A DNA stretch of 64,000 nucleotides. It comes from an uncultured Bacilli bacterium. GTDB taxonomy: Bacteria; Bacillota_I; Bacilli_A; RF39; UBA660. Below the pieces are notes generated by a model. The model saw only the letters and a list, made by a program, of their open reading frames with translations. It was not told the origin of the DNA and searched no databases. The stretch is from contig CAKOHG010000003.1 in NCBI GenBank assembly GCA_934085565.1, forward strand, positions 124,001 to 188,000, written 5' to 3'. This document shows positions 24,820 to 34,771 of this stretch, piece after piece. A program made the position numbers and the translations under genes. Position 1 is the stretch's first letter, and every line of letters starts with the position of its first letter.

Positions 24820-27018
24820 ATGGGAAAGATAGAAGGTAAGATTCGAAATGTTATTTTTAATAGTGAGTCGGGTTTTTTAGTGGCTGTTTTTAGAGTTAAA
24901 AAAGCTCATGACGAACTTTTAAAAGAGTTAGAAGGTAAAAGTATTACTATAACAGGGATGATGGCAGAACAAAATACAGAAGATACTTATATTTTAGAAG
25001 GTAGCTATATTCGGCATGAAAGATATGGAATGCAATTTTCTTTTCAAACTTATGAAAAGAAGTTACCAGAAGGAAAAGATGGTGTCATTGATTTTCTAGC
25101 CAGTCCTTTAATTAAAGGCTGTGGTATTAAAACCGCGGAACAAATTGTCGCTACTTTAGGAGAAGATGCTTTAAAACTTATTAAAGAAAATAAAGAAAAT
25201 TTATTTTTAGTACCTGGAATGACCCCTAAAAAATGTGAAGCTATTTATATAAGTGTCTTATCCTATTCTGAAGTGGATGATACGATTATTAAATTAAAAA
25301 ATTTAGGCTTTTCCATGAATGAAGCTACCAAACTTATTAAACATTATCAAGACAAAACCATGGTTTTTGTAGAACAGAATCTTTACCTTTTTAAAGAATT
25401 TATTCCTTTTAATAAATTAGATGCCATTTATTTAAAAATTCATGAAGCAGATGATGCTTTACGTATTAAAGAATGCTTAAAAGAAGCGATGGAAAGACAA
25501 AGCAGAGAAAGCGGAGATGCTTACTACTATTTAGATGAAATAAAAGAGAAAGTAAAAAAAGAATTTCAAATTCTTTTAGATGATGATACTTTAGAAAAAT
25601 ATTTAGATGAATTAGTAAATAGTAAAGATGTTATCATTGAAGAAGATAATATTTATTTAAAAAAATATTATGATATGGAATGTGATATTGCCCATATTTT
25701 AAAAAGAATGAGTACATATCCTAAGAAAAGTATTAAAGGGTTAAAAGAAAAATTAGGCTATTTAGAAGATGTTTTAGAGGTAAAGTATAATAAAGATCAA
25801 GAAACTGCAATTATGACAGCTTTACAAAATCCTGTTTCAATTATTTCGGGAGGTCCAGGTACTGGTAAAACAACCATTGTGAATGCTATTACGAGATTGT
25901 TTATTGAAGTGTACAAACTTTCTCCTTTAGAAGTTTCTAGCCAAATAGCCCTTCTAGCCCCGACAGGAAGAGCGGCTAAAAAGCTTTCGACAAGTACCCA
26001 TTTACCAGCTTCTACCATTCATCGGTATTTAAAATGGAATAAAGATACAAATGATTTTCAAATTAACGAATATAATAAAAATTATCAAAAACTTATAATC
26101 GTGGATGAAACCAGTATGATTGATGAATATTTATTTGTTTCTTTATTAAAGGGCATACCCGAATCAAGTCAAATTGTTTTTGTTGGCGATACTTTTCAAC
26201 TTCCAAGCGTGGGAGCTGGTTTGATTTTAAATGATTTAGTTACTTCTCAACTTTTTCCTTATACTTCCTTAGATATGATTTATAGACAAAGTGAGAATTC
26301 TTATATTCCTATTTTAGCCAAAGAAATTAAAGAAAAGAATTTAAGTGAATCTTTTTTAGAGAAGAAAGATGATTATAATTTTCTTCCTTGTGAAGCTAAG
26401 AACTTAAAAGAAATGATAAGGCAAATTATTTTAAGAAGTCAAAGTAAGGGTTTAAAAGTAGAAGATGTTCAAATTCTTGCCCCTATGTATAAAGGAGAGA
26501 ATGGCATTGATAATTTAAATGTTTTATTACAAGAGCTTTTTAATCCTCATGACGAGACTAAAAAGGAATTAAAATACTTTGATGTTGTTTACAGGGAGAA
26601 AGACAAAGTTTTACAACTTATCAATAATCCGGATTGTAATGTTTATAATGGCGATATTGGTTATATTGATTCCATTAAAGAAATAGATAATCCTTATAAA
26701 CACACCGAGGTTACCATTGATTTTGATGGTAATAAAGTCGTGTATAAAACGGAAGATTTACAAAGTATTAAACATGCTTATGCGATGACGATTCATAAAA
26801 GCCAAGGTAGTGAATTTCCTCATGTTATTTTACCAGTTACCAAAAATTACTATAAAATGCTTTACAATAAACTCATTTACACAGGAGTCTCAAGAGCTAA
26901 AAAAAGTCTCGTTATTATTGGGGAAAAAGAAGCTTTTATGATGAGTGTTTATAATGATTACGCTACAAACCGTAAAACAGGTTTAAAAGAAAAGTTAATG
27001 TATAATTTTAGTCATTAA
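24820..27018 (+). CDS. recD2: ATP-dependent DNA helicase RecD2
   Basis: Superfamily 1B 5'-3' helicase of the RecD2 type, involved in replication-fork and repair transactions without RecBC. It has an N-terminal OB-like domain (MGKIEGKIRNVIF...), helix-hairpin-helix segments, then the motor: Walker A GGPGTGKT at 344-351, Walker B IIVDETSMID, FVGDTFQLPSVGAG, MTIHKSQGSEF and YTGVSRAKKSLVIIG (motif VI). Its 732 residues are normal for the family. The start at 24820 matches the family N-terminus and avoids the tRNA terminator, although its ribosome site is weak. Confidence 0.94.
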   Translation: MGKIEGKIRNVIFNSESGFLVAVFRVKKAHDELLKELEGKSITITGMMAEQNTEDTYILEGSYIRHERYGMQFSFQTYEKKLPEGKDGVIDFLASPLIKGCGIKTAEQIVATLGEDALKLIKENKENLFLVPGMTPKKCEAIYISVLSYSEVDDTIIKLKNLGFSMNEATKLIKHYQDKTMVFVEQNLYLFKEFIPFNKLDAIYLKIHEADDALRIKECLKEAMERQSRESGDAYYYLDEIKEKVKKEFQILLDDDTLEKYLDELVNSKDVIIEEDNIYLKKYYDMECDIAHILKRMSTYPKKSIKGLKEKLGYLEDVLEVKYNKDQETAIMTALQNPVSIISGGPGTGKTTIVNAITRLFIEVYKLSPLEVSSQIALLAPTGRAAKKLSTSTHLPASTIHRYLKWNKDTNDFQINEYNKNYQKLIIVDETSMIDEYLFVSLLKGIPESSQIVFVGDTFQLPSVGAGLILNDLVTSQLFPYTSLDMIYRQSENSYIPILAKEIKEKNLSESFLEKKDDYNFLPCEAKNLKEMIRQIILRSQSKGLKVEDVQILAPMYKGENGIDNLNVLLQELFNPHDETKKELKYFDVVYREKDKVLQLINNPDCNVYNGDIGYIDSIKEIDNPYKHTEVTIDFDGNKVVYKTEDLQSIKHAYAMTIHKSQGSEFPHVILPVTKNYYKMLYNKLIYTGVSRAKKSLVIIGEKEAFMMSVYNDYATNRKTGLKEKLMYNFSH

Positions 27019-27045
27019 GGGCATATTAAGCTTGAGGTGAATAAA

Positions 27046-27213
27046 ATGAAAAATATGTTAACAGGTGTTTTAATAGGCATGACTGCTGGCATGGGAGTGG
27101 CTGCCTATTGTCTTTCTAATCCATCCGCCCAGAAAAAAGCCAATAAAATGCTTAATAAAGCTATGGATAATGCCAATATGATGATGGATGATGTGAAAAG
27201 AAAAATGCGTTAA
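27046..27213 (+). CDS. Small YtxH-like membrane protein (55 aa)
   Basis: A 55-codon ORF with a good GAGGTGA ribosome site 6 bases before the ATG. A Gly/Ala-rich hydrophobic helix (MLTGVLIGMTAGMGVAAYCL) is followed by a charged amphipathic helix with KKANKMLNKAMDNANMM, the design of small YtxH-type proteins. It lies 27 bases after recD2 and ends in a terminator. Function unknown. Confidence 0.7.
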   Translation: MKNMLTGVLIGMTAGMGVAAYCLSNPSAQKKANKMLNKAMDNANMMMDDVKRKMR

Positions 27214-27237
27214 AGAGGTCTATGATGGCCTTTTTTT
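27213..27237 (+). terminator. Terminator after small membrane protein
   Basis: AAGAGGTC (27213-27220) pairs with GGCCTTTT (27227-27234, with G-U pairs) around TATGAT, then T. Confidence 0.6.
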
Positions 27238-27303
27238 CATGGTTAGATACTTTATGCCTTTTTTATAAAAAAGCAACTAGTTTTGTCTTTTTAAAATTCT
27301 TTC

Positions 27304-27332
27304 TTGATTTACCTAAGTAAAACAGATATAAT
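27304..27332 (+). promoter_or_regulatory. Promoter for surface-protein gene
   Basis: TTGATT (27304-27309), 17-bp spacer, TATAAT (27327-27332). The ATG is at 27362. Confidence 0.7.
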
Positions 27333-27361
27333 TTTAATAGAGTAGAATACGAGGGAGAAAT

Positions 27362-28882
27362 ATGAAATTAAGATATAAGATAAGCTTAGTGGTAGTAGCT
27401 TTTTTAATTATAGCTAGTTTGTTTTTAGTTCAAAGTTATGCGTTGTGGTTAACGACTTATGAAGGACAAGAAAATATTTTAAGTGTTGGTTGTTTTGATG
27501 TTGACTTAGAAGAATTATCAAAACCAATTTCATTAAATAATACTTACCCAATGAGTGATCAAAAAGGACTAACGCAAACTCCTTATAAATTTACGATAAA
27601 AAATACTTGTAATACTTCTGCAGAATATACGATTACTTTAAATACATTAAAAACAGCTACTATGGATAAAAGTAAAATTAAGTTTGCTTTTACAAGTGGT
27701 ACTGATGTTCCAACAAGTGGTGTTAATTTAGGAACTTATGCTTCTGTAACGTCTAATATAAATACAGATTTAGCTTATTTACAAACAGCAAATATTTTAG
27801 GTGATACTTTAAATGAATCTTTTATTCTTCAAAAAGGTGTTTTAAAAAATGAAAATGATACGGCTTCATTTAATCTTTATTTATGGATAGATGAAACAGC
27901 TGGGAATGAAGTACAAGGACAAAAATTTGTGGCAAGTGTTAATGTACTTGCTAATGCAACTACGGTAGAACCAACGGCAGCAGATACGATTTCTAACTTA
28001 GCAAATGGCGCAAATAAATCTTCAACAGATGTTTATACCGTACCAGATAAAACAAGTGATAGTTGTACTTATACTGTAGCTTATGATGGAACGAGTGATA
28101 ACAATTTGAGATATGTTGGGTCTAATCCATGTAATTATGTTACATTTAATGGTGAAGAAGCAGGATGGAGAATTATAGGCGTATTAAATACTCCAGAAGG
28201 CCAAAGAGTAAAATTAATACGTGATGAATCTATAGGAACATATTCAAGGAGTAATAGCGGTACTGATTGGACAAATAGCGATTTAAAAGAAATGTTAAAT
28301 AATGGTGCCTATTATAATAGGACAACTGGTCAATATTATAATAATAGTACGGCAATAACATTGGATTTTACAAGTACCGGTTTAACAGAAGAAGCCAGAA
28401 ATCAAATAGATACGGTAACATGGAATTTAGGCGGATCAAGTGTTTACAGTAGTGCAAATACAATTCAATTTTATACATATGAAAGAGGCACAGATGTATA
28501 TAGTTGGGAATATCCAACTAAATGGCAAGGAAAAGTTGGATTAATGTATCCTTCTGATTACGGTTATGCCACGAGCGGAGGAAGTGACAGTAATCGAACC
28601 AGCTGTCTAAATAAAGAATTATATGAGTGGGATGATAGCTCTTATAGTGATTGTAAAAATAATGATTGGCTTTATAAATCTAGTACATATCAATGGACAC
28701 TAACTTCGTATTCGGCTAATGATAGTGATGCATTTTACACCACTGACAGTGGAGCCGTTTATATTGGCAGTCCATCAGAACCTCTGGCAATCCTTCCTTC
28801 GGTTTATTTAATATCTAAAACAACGATTTTAAGTGGAGAAGGTACTCCAGAAAATCCATATACAATAGGATTAAGTGAATAA
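27362..28882 (+). CDS. Secreted surface protein, camelysin/TasA-like N-terminus
   Basis: A 506-residue exported protein. A signal or anchor helix (residues 7-27) ends in QSYALW, followed by a beta-sandwich-like region (about 30-200: FTIKNTCNTSAEYTITL ... SFNLYLWIDE) with the layout of camelysin/TasA-type or SipW-processed proteins. The C-terminal ~270 residues contain GWRIIGVLNT ... RVKLIRDESI and end LPSVYLISKTTI ... ENPYTIGL, a module I associate with DUF6273-like surface proteins. A dedicated promoter and terminator make it monocistronic. It stands directly before the exopolysaccharide cluster and may be a matrix protein. Family calls are by pattern only. Confidence 0.65.
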   Translation: MKLRYKISLVVVAFLIIASLFLVQSYALWLTTYEGQENILSVGCFDVDLEELSKPISLNNTYPMSDQKGLTQTPYKFTIKNTCNTSAEYTITLNTLKTATMDKSKIKFAFTSGTDVPTSGVNLGTYASVTSNINTDLAYLQTANILGDTLNESFILQKGVLKNENDTASFNLYLWIDETAGNEVQGQKFVASVNVLANATTVEPTAADTISNLANGANKSSTDVYTVPDKTSDSCTYTVAYDGTSDNNLRYVGSNPCNYVTFNGEEAGWRIIGVLNTPEGQRVKLIRDESIGTYSRSNSGTDWTNSDLKEMLNNGAYYNRTTGQYYNNSTAITLDFTSTGLTEEARNQIDTVTWNLGGSSVYSSANTIQFYTYERGTDVYSWEYPTKWQGKVGLMYPSDYGYATSGGSDSNRTSCLNKELYEWDDSSYSDCKNNDWLYKSSTYQWTLTSYSANDSDAFYTTDSGAVYIGSPSEPLAILPSVYLISKTTILSGEGTPENPYTIGLSE

Positions 28883-28888
28883 TTGAAT

Positions 28889-28927
28889 ATAAACTAACAT
28901 TTTTAGGAATAGAGTGTTAGTTTTTTA
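28889..28927 (+). terminator. Terminator after surface-protein gene
   Basis: AAACTAACA (28891-28899) pairs with TGTTAGTTT (28915-28923), then T. The 235-base gap to the next gene otherwise holds only the promoter listed next. Confidence 0.8.
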
Positions 28928-29045
28928 TTTGAAATAAAATTCTTATATTTAATGCTTTTTCTTGATTTTGTTTTTGATGTGATTTTTAAGTATTATAAAG
29001 TAGATTTATATGTTAGAATATTGTTACTGTTTTTGGATTTATATC

Positions 29046-29075
29046 TTGTCAAAAAATAGTAATATATGATATGAT
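29046..29075 (+). promoter_or_regulatory. Promoter of the exopolysaccharide cluster
   Basis: TTGTCA (29046-29051), 18-bp spacer, TATGAT (29070-29075). It probably drives 29118-37289; no terminator is seen until 37347. Confidence 0.6.
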
Positions 29076-29117
29076 GTCTTCGGTTTGAAAACTTGTGTGT
29101 AGTAAGGTGTGGTAGTA

Positions 29118-29801
29118 ATGAATAATCAAGTGAATACAATGGATTTAAATAGAGATAAAACTTTTATATATTCTTTAAATAGAACAATGTATTTTTTTAT
29201 TAAAAGATTATTTGATATTTTAATGTCTATTATAGGAATTATTGTGATGATACCTATAGCTTTAATCGTTAAAATTTCTTATATGTTAACGGGTGATTTT
29301 GATAGTATTTTTTATAGTCAAAAAAGAATTGGAAAAAATGGAGTGGAGTTTAATTTTTATAAATTTAGAAGCATGATTCCAAATGCCGATGAAGTCTTAA
29401 AAGAGTTGTTAAAAAACGATAAAAAACTTGCTAAAGAATATAAAATAAATAAAAAATTAGAACATGATCCAAGGGTTACTAAAATGGGAAATATCCTTAG
29501 AAAAACCTCACTCGATGAACTGCCTCAGGTTTTGAATATTATAAAATCGGATATGTCGGTCGTCGGGAACCGCCCGTATTTACCAAGAGAAAAAGAAGAT
29601 ATGGGAATTTATTACAATGATATTATTAAAACAAAACCAGGTCTTACAGGTTTATGGCAAGTCAGTGGAAGAAGCAACACAACTTTTGAAGAACGTTTGA
29701 GATTTGAACAAGAATATTCCAATACCTATGGTTTTAAGTTAGATATAAAGATATTTTTTAAAACATTTGGGGCTGTGTTTAAACATAAGGGGGCTAAATA
29801 G
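29118..29801 (+). CDS. Polyprenyl-phosphate sugar-phosphate transferase (priming enzyme)
   Basis: A 227-residue bacterial sugar transferase that starts a polysaccharide repeat by moving a sugar phosphate onto undecaprenyl phosphate. A hydrophobic segment (about residues 25-50) comes first, then the conserved core: YSQKRIGKNG, FYKFRSM, DPRVTKMG, LRKTSLDELPQ, SVVGNRPYLPRE and KPGLTGLWQVSGRS. The start is ATG 29118, with AAGGTG upstream; an in-frame GTG at 29109 overlaps it. This is the first gene of the exopolysaccharide cluster and overlaps the next by one base. Confidence 0.92.
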   Translation: MNNQVNTMDLNRDKTFIYSLNRTMYFFIKRLFDILMSIIGIIVMIPIALIVKISYMLTGDFDSIFYSQKRIGKNGVEFNFYKFRSMIPNADEVLKELLKNDKKLAKEYKINKKLEHDPRVTKMGNILRKTSLDELPQVLNIIKSDMSVVGNRPYLPREKEDMGIYYNDIIKTKPGLTGLWQVSGRSNTTFEERLRFEQEYSNTYGFKLDIKIFFKTFGAVFKHKGAK

Positions 29802-30931
29802 TGAAAAATCAAGAACCTATTAGAGTTGCTCAGATTGTTGGTAAATGGGTTGGCGGCGGCGTTGAGGCTGTAGTAATGAATTATTATAAAAATATTGATA
29901 GAACGAAAATACAATTTGATTTTCTTTTCGATGATGATTCAATTGGTATTCCATATGAAGAAATCAAAAATTTGGGGGGAAGGGTTATTTTGATACCCCC
30001 ATATCAAAAAATTTTTAAATATCATTATGAGTTGAAAAAAGTCTTGAAAGATGGGAATTATAAGATTGTTCATTCACACATCAACGCTTTGTCTGTTTTT
30101 AGTTTATTTGCTGCAAAGTGTGCAGGAGTACCGGTAAGAATCGCCCATAGTCATAGCACGACTAATAGAAGAGAATGGAAAAAAAACTTATTAAAGCAAT
30201 TATTGAGACCTTTTAGTAAAATATTTGCTACAAATTATATGTGTTGCAGTGAAATGGCTGGACGATGGTTATTTGGCGATAGAGAATATGATAGAGGAAA
30301 TGTGTATCTTTTAAATAATGCAATCGATTTAGATAAGTTTAAATATAATGCGAAAATAAGAAAAGCAATAAAAAATGAACTTAATATACCTGAATCAACA
30401 CTAGTTATCGGACATGTTGGTAGATTCGTTGCTCAAAAAAATCATTCTTTTTTAATTGATGTATTTAATGAGTTTCATAAACAAAATAAAGATGCCGTTT
30501 TGATTCTGGTGGGACAAGGTCCACTAATGGAAGAAATACAGAAAAAAGTCGCGGATTTGAATTTAAATAAAAACGTTAGATTTTTGGGACAAAGAAATAA
30601 TGTAAATGAATTATATAATGCAATGGATTTATTTCTTTTTCCGAGCTTATATGAAGGCCTTGGTATGGTTACAATAGAAGCACAAGCAAACTGCTTGAGC
30701 TGTCTTGTAAGTGATAAAGTTCCTTTAGCTGCTAAGATTTCAAAATATATAACATTTTGTTCACTCAATAAATCAGCTAAAGAGTGGGCTGAGCAGGCTG
30801 CTAAAATGGTGAATGAGTCAAAAATCAGAGGTAGCAAAAAATATGAAAGTGGCAATTATGACATAAAAAAAGAAGCCAAAAAATTAGAAAATAAATATAT
30901 ATTATATTGGAGGGAAAAAATTGATATTTGA
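29801..30931 (+). CDS. Family 4 glycosyltransferase (EpsF-like)
   Basis: A 376-residue GT-B retaining glycosyltransferase. The N-terminus has GGGVEAVVMNYYKNID, typical of EpsF-type enzymes, and VGRFVAQKNHSFLIDVF plus FPSLYEGLGMVTIEAQ mark the nucleotide-sugar half. The start codon is GTG at 29801, directly at the stop of the priming enzyme, with AGGGGG upstream. It overlaps the acyltransferase by 11 bases. It probably adds the second sugar of the repeat; donor unknown. Confidence 0.88.
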   Translation: MKNQEPIRVAQIVGKWVGGGVEAVVMNYYKNIDRTKIQFDFLFDDDSIGIPYEEIKNLGGRVILIPPYQKIFKYHYELKKVLKDGNYKIVHSHINALSVFSLFAAKCAGVPVRIAHSHSTTNRREWKKNLLKQLLRPFSKIFATNYMCCSEMAGRWLFGDREYDRGNVYLLNNAIDLDKFKYNAKIRKAIKNELNIPESTLVIGHVGRFVAQKNHSFLIDVFNEFHKQNKDAVLILVGQGPLMEEIQKKVADLNLNKNVRFLGQRNNVNELYNAMDLFLFPSLYEGLGMVTIEAQANCLSCLVSDKVPLAAKISKYITFCSLNKSAKEWAEQAAKMVNESKIRGSKKYESGNYDIKKEAKKLENKYILYWREKIDI

Positions 30932-31502
30932 GTATTTTGATTTCGTTTTAGGACTTGTTAAATTTTTCGTTTATAGAATTTTTTATTTTAATAGATTAAA
31001 TGTTAAAGGGATACAAAAATTTTCTTTTCATACAAATTTTTGTGTAAAAAAGAATTCTAAAATTAATTTTGAACGTAACTGTAGAACAAGAAGAAATTGT
31101 ACTTTTTATTGTTATGATGGTGCAACTATTGATGTTGGAAAAAATGTTTTTTTTAATGAAGGAAATATAATAAGTGCTAGAGAAAAAATTACAATTGGTG
31201 ATAATTGCAATTTTGGAAATAACGTTTCTATTTATGACAATGATCATGACTATAAGAATGATTTGAACAAGTATTTGACATCTAACGTAACAATTGGAAA
31301 TAATGTATGGGTTGGAGCAGGAAGTATTATTTTGAGGGGAGTTTCTATTGGGGATAATTGTGTAATAGCTGCTGGAACAATTGTAAATAAAAATATTCCA
31401 AACAATACAATTGTTTATCAAAAAAGAATGACTATAATTAATGATTTTAAAGAAACTACAAGAATTGATGAGAATAAGGAGAAGGAGTATGCCAAAAATT
31501 AG
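30921..31502 (+). CDS. Left-handed beta-helix acyltransferase (TTG start)
   Basis: A 193-residue protein with hexapeptide repeats (ITIGDNCNFGNNVSIYDNDH, then VTIGNNVWVGAGSIILRGVSIGDNCVIAAGTIV), a WbbJ-type sugar O-acetyltransferase. The catalytic His is in DNDHDY. The start is TTG at 30921, supported by GGAGGG at 30909-30914 with a 6-base spacer; no better ATG gives the full repeat set. It overlaps both neighbours. It likely acetylates the polysaccharide or a precursor. Confidence 0.85.
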   Translation: MIFEYFDFVLGLVKFFVYRIFYFNRLNVKGIQKFSFHTNFCVKKNSKINFERNCRTRRNCTFYCYDGATIDVGKNVFFNEGNIISAREKITIGDNCNFGNNVSIYDNDHDYKNDLNKYLTSNVTIGNNVWVGAGSIILRGVSIGDNCVIAAGTIVNKNIPNNTIVYQKRMTIINDFKETTRIDENKEKEYAKN

Positions 31503-32289
31503 TGTAATAATGGGAATTTACAATACAAAGAGTAAGAAATATTTGGAAGTATCTATAAATTCTATTCTTTCTCAAACATACAAGGATTTTGAATTGATAA
31601 TATGTGATGATGGATCATCTAATGATTGTGTAAAATGGGCCAAAGAAATATGTAAGAATGATAACAGAGTGATTTTTATAAAAAATGATACTAATCGTGG
31701 ATTGGCATATACATTAAATCATTGTTTAAAATATGCAACAGGTGAATTTGTTGCTAGGATGGATGATGACGACTTTTCACATATTGATAGATTTGAAAAA
31801 CAAGTTAATGTTTTAGAAAAAAATAGAGATATAGATTTGGTGTCTTGCAACATCAATCTTTTTGATGACAATGGAGTGTATAATTCTTTAAAGTATCCAG
31901 CGGATATTAAGAATAAAGATTTTTTGTTTAATAGTCCAATTGTCCATCCTGCGATAATGGCTAGAAAGTCTGCATTTGATAAAGTTGGGGGATATAAAGA
32001 TAGTAAATATACCATTCGTGTTGAGGATTACGATCTTTTTATGAGAATGAAGGCTGCAAATATTAAAATGTATGTCATTCAGGATATTTTATTTGATTAT
32101 AGAGATGATCAGGCAAATTCTATTCGAAGAAAAAAATACAAATATAGAATTAATGAATTTTTTGTGAGATTAAATGGATTTAAAAAATTGCATCTGCTTC
32201 CTAAAGGATTAATATATGCATTTAAGCCGCTTATTGTTGGAATATTACCTGTTAATGTAATTAGAAAAATAAGAGAGAGGAAGAAATGA
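31489..32289 (+). CDS. Family 2 glycosyltransferase
   Basis: A 266-residue GT-A enzyme. PKISVIMGIYNT opens the nucleotide-sugar domain, ICDDGSSND follows, and the D-x-D motif is MDDDDF. RVEDYDLFMRM is the usual acceptor-side acidic motif. I start at ATG 31489, which has AAGGAG upstream and the typical family N-terminus, rather than at upstream in-frame ATGs inside the acyltransferase gene. It overlaps that gene by 14 bases. Confidence 0.9.
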   Translation: MPKISVIMGIYNTKSKKYLEVSINSILSQTYKDFELIICDDGSSNDCVKWAKEICKNDNRVIFIKNDTNRGLAYTLNHCLKYATGEFVARMDDDDFSHIDRFEKQVNVLEKNRDIDLVSCNINLFDDNGVYNSLKYPADIKNKDFLFNSPIVHPAIMARKSAFDKVGGYKDSKYTIRVEDYDLFMRMKAANIKMYVIQDILFDYRDDQANSIRRKKYKYRINEFFVRLNGFKKLHLLPKGLIYAFKPLIVGILPVNVIRKIRERKK

Positions 32290-32293
32290 GAAA

Positions 32294-33610
32294 ATGATTA
32301 TTTATGAATTACTAATTACTGTTATAATTTTCTGGATAATATCAATTGTTGTAAGAAAAGATTTATTTTCTCCAGAATCATTATTATGTATATCATATAT
32401 ATTAGCAATTGTTTGTGCAATCTATAATATAGATAATTGGGATATTAATTTGCATTACAACACATATTTGGTAATAGTCATTGGTATTTTTAGTTTTTTT
32501 CTTCCATCTTTATTTTTTTATTTTTTTCACAAAAACAAGAATGCTAAAAATATATCAAAAAAATTAGAATGGATAGAAATAAAAAGTGGAAAACTGATGT
32601 TTTTAAACGTTATATCTTTAATTATTATGATGATATATTCCATTTATTTTATAAAAGCTCTTGGAGGTTTTGGTGCACTTTTAAATTTCAGTAATGCAAT
32701 GGAGATTTATAGAAATAAAACAATGTTACATCATCTTACATTAATTCCTTCTTGGATAAATTTTTTATCAAAAATATGCAGGGCTGTTTGTTTTGTTTAT
32801 ACATATATTTTAATAAACAATTTGATAATTGACAGAAAAAAAATGAAATCTAAAAGAAAAATTAAGAATCAATATATAATTGGCATTGCTTCCTACATTC
32901 CATTAACAATAATGAGTGGTGGAAGATATGATTTGATAGTATATATTATTTACATAATTGTCGTCTTTAGCATTTTATTTACAATACACAACAAAAAAAG
33001 ACTTCAGACAGGAAAAATATTAAAAATAGGTTTAATAGTTATGCTTGTTTTAATCATTTTTTCGAGTTATAGAGGATTAGTAGGAAGGACTGCTGAAAGT
33101 AATACTATCGATTATATTACTGAATATTTTGGAGGGTCTATTGCAATTTTTGATATTTACATGCAGGAGTTGCATCCTAAAGCAGCCTATTTTGGACAAG
33201 AAACTTTTTCTGGAATTAGGAAACTGGCTTATCAATTCAAAATAATAAATAATCAAGGCTTAAGTGAAGACGCCATGCTTTTTAGAACTACTTATAATAA
33301 TAAAATTATAGGAAATGTTTATACTGGCTTTAGAAAACCTTATCATGATTTTGGAATAGCAGGAGTTATAATTTTACAAATTATTTTGTCACTTATATTT
33401 AACAAACTGTATTACAATTGTTTTTATAAGAACGAAAAAAATAAAATAAGTTTTAGAATAATTACTACAGGAACGTTATTTTATTGTATAGTTCTACATT
33501 CATATTCAGAAACTTTTTTTTGCAATGTATTGTCATTTAATTATCTTATGCTGTTTGTTATTATATATGCAATTATACATTTTTTAGAAAGAATAGAGGT
33601 AAAAATATGA
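32294..33610 (+). CDS. Wzy-like polysaccharide polymerase
   Basis: A 438-residue integral membrane protein with about ten hydrophobic segments and one large polar loop (about residues 255-350, RGLVGRTAESN ... GFRKPYHDFGIAG). This topology, and its place among glycosyltransferases and a flippase, fits a repeat-unit polymerase of the O-antigen/EpsG-like kind. Sequence is poorly conserved in such proteins, so the call leans on topology and context. ATA codons are frequent here, unlike the housekeeping genes, as often seen in transferred polysaccharide genes. It overlaps the next gene by 4 bases. Confidence 0.75.
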   Translation: MIIYELLITVIIFWIISIVVRKDLFSPESLLCISYILAIVCAIYNIDNWDINLHYNTYLVIVIGIFSFFLPSLFFYFFHKNKNAKNISKKLEWIEIKSGKLMFLNVISLIIMMIYSIYFIKALGGFGALLNFSNAMEIYRNKTMLHHLTLIPSWINFLSKICRAVCFVYTYILINNLIIDRKKMKSKRKIKNQYIIGIASYIPLTIMSGGRYDLIVYIIYIIVVFSILFTIHNKKRLQTGKILKIGLIVMLVLIIFSSYRGLVGRTAESNTIDYITEYFGGSIAIFDIYMQELHPKAAYFGQETFSGIRKLAYQFKIINNQGLSEDAMLFRTTYNNKIIGNVYTGFRKPYHDFGIAGVIILQIILSLIFNKLYYNCFYKNEKNKISFRIITTGTLFYCIVLHSYSETFFCNVLSFNYLMLFVIIYAIIHFLERIEVKI

Positions 33611-34770
33611 ATGATTCAGAAAAAAAATATTTTGAAAAATTTGGATATAATTATTTTGGACCATTATTATTATGCTATTCTAATTGGCTTATTAAAAATT
33701 TAGAGGAAAACAACATAGATAAAGTATACTTTTTAGCTCGAGATGGCTACATTATGAAACAAGTTTTTGATATTGTTAATAATTCAAAAATCAAATCATA
33801 TTATTTTTATGCATCTAGAAGAGCTGTAATTGTACCTTATTTATGGATGATAAAAAATAAAGAAGAAATCTTTAAAGTAATAGCTTTTAACAAAAAAATA
33901 ACTGTTCAATCTTTCATCAAAAAAGTTGGATTAGAAGATTATGATTTGACACACATATTAGAAAGGTATAATTATAATTTGCTCACTGAAATTAATACTG
34001 AAGAACTTGAGAGTTTTAATGATTTTTTCGAAGAAATATTTCCGCTAATAAAAGAGAACTCAAAAAAAGAATGGAAATCTTTGAATAATTATGCCAAGAA
34101 AAATAGTTTTGAAGGAAAAATTGCAATTGTTGACATTGGATGGAATGGAACAATGCAAAATGCTTTTCAAAAATTATATAAAGATTATGATTTTGTGGGT
34201 TACTATTTTGGAATAGTTCCTTTCAATCATTTTAATAATTTAAATTTAAATGGATATATTTTTGATAAAAATAAAAATATAGAATTTTATCATAAGATGC
34301 ACTATTTTATAAATATATTTGAATTTTTGTTTTTAGCACAACACGGTTCTGTAAAACGATATTTAGAAAATGGGAAAGATGTAGAGTTTTATAAATATGA
34401 ATATGAAAATTCCATTGAGAAGAATATAGTTCAATACATTCAAAAGTTTGCAATTAAATATGTAAATGATAATAAAAATGCAAAGTTAAATGATGATAGA
34501 GTAATCAAAAGATTTATTAATTATTTTTTAAGACCATCATATAAAACTGCTAAATTGTTTGGTAATTTAAAATTTAAAGATGATGAATTTAAATATATAG
34601 CAAAGCCTGATAAAAAAATAAATTACATTAAAAAACCTAAAAAATTACTGAAAGATTTTTTGGATTCTAGTTGGAGAATTGGATTTTTAAAAAGAGTTTT
34701 AATGTTACCTTTTCCATATTATTCATTTAATAATATTGTAAGAAAAATATATTTAAGTAAGGAGAAATGA
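33607..34770 (+). CDS. HAD-like protein of polysaccharide clusters (COG5610 type)
   Basis: A 387-residue protein with VYFLARDGYIM (FLARDGY at 42-48), followed by YFYASRRA and VDIGWNGTMQ, the pattern of predicted HAD-like hydrolases found in surface-polysaccharide clusters. The Asp in RDGY and the one in VDIGW are candidate active-site residues. The C-terminal half is helical and basic. The exact reaction is unknown. It overlaps the polymerase gene by 4 bases and is followed one base later by a glycosyltransferase. Confidence 0.72.
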   Translation: MNDSEKKYFEKFGYNYFGPLLLCYSNWLIKNLEENNIDKVYFLARDGYIMKQVFDIVNNSKIKSYYFYASRRAVIVPYLWMIKNKEEIFKVIAFNKKITVQSFIKKVGLEDYDLTHILERYNYNLLTEINTEELESFNDFFEEIFPLIKENSKKEWKSLNNYAKKNSFEGKIAIVDIGWNGTMQNAFQKLYKDYDFVGYYFGIVPFNHFNNLNLNGYIFDKNKNIEFYHKMHYFINIFEFLFLAQHGSVKRYLENGKDVEFYKYEYENSIEKNIVQYIQKFAIKYVNDNKNAKLNDDRVIKRFINYFLRPSYKTAKLFGNLKFKDDEFKYIAKPDKKINYIKKPKKLLKDFLDSSWRIGFLKRVLMLPFPYYSFNNIVRKIYLSKEK

Positions 34771-34771
34771 T

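Noticed and set aside
29801..29803. TGA-as-Trp (Mycoplasma) code
   Set aside because: Many clear genes end at TGA, and tryptophan is encoded by TGG throughout.
30996..31421. 141-codon minus-strand frame opposite the acyltransferase
   Set aside because: Mirror of the hexapeptide repeats (Asn/Ile/Ser-rich); no start signals.
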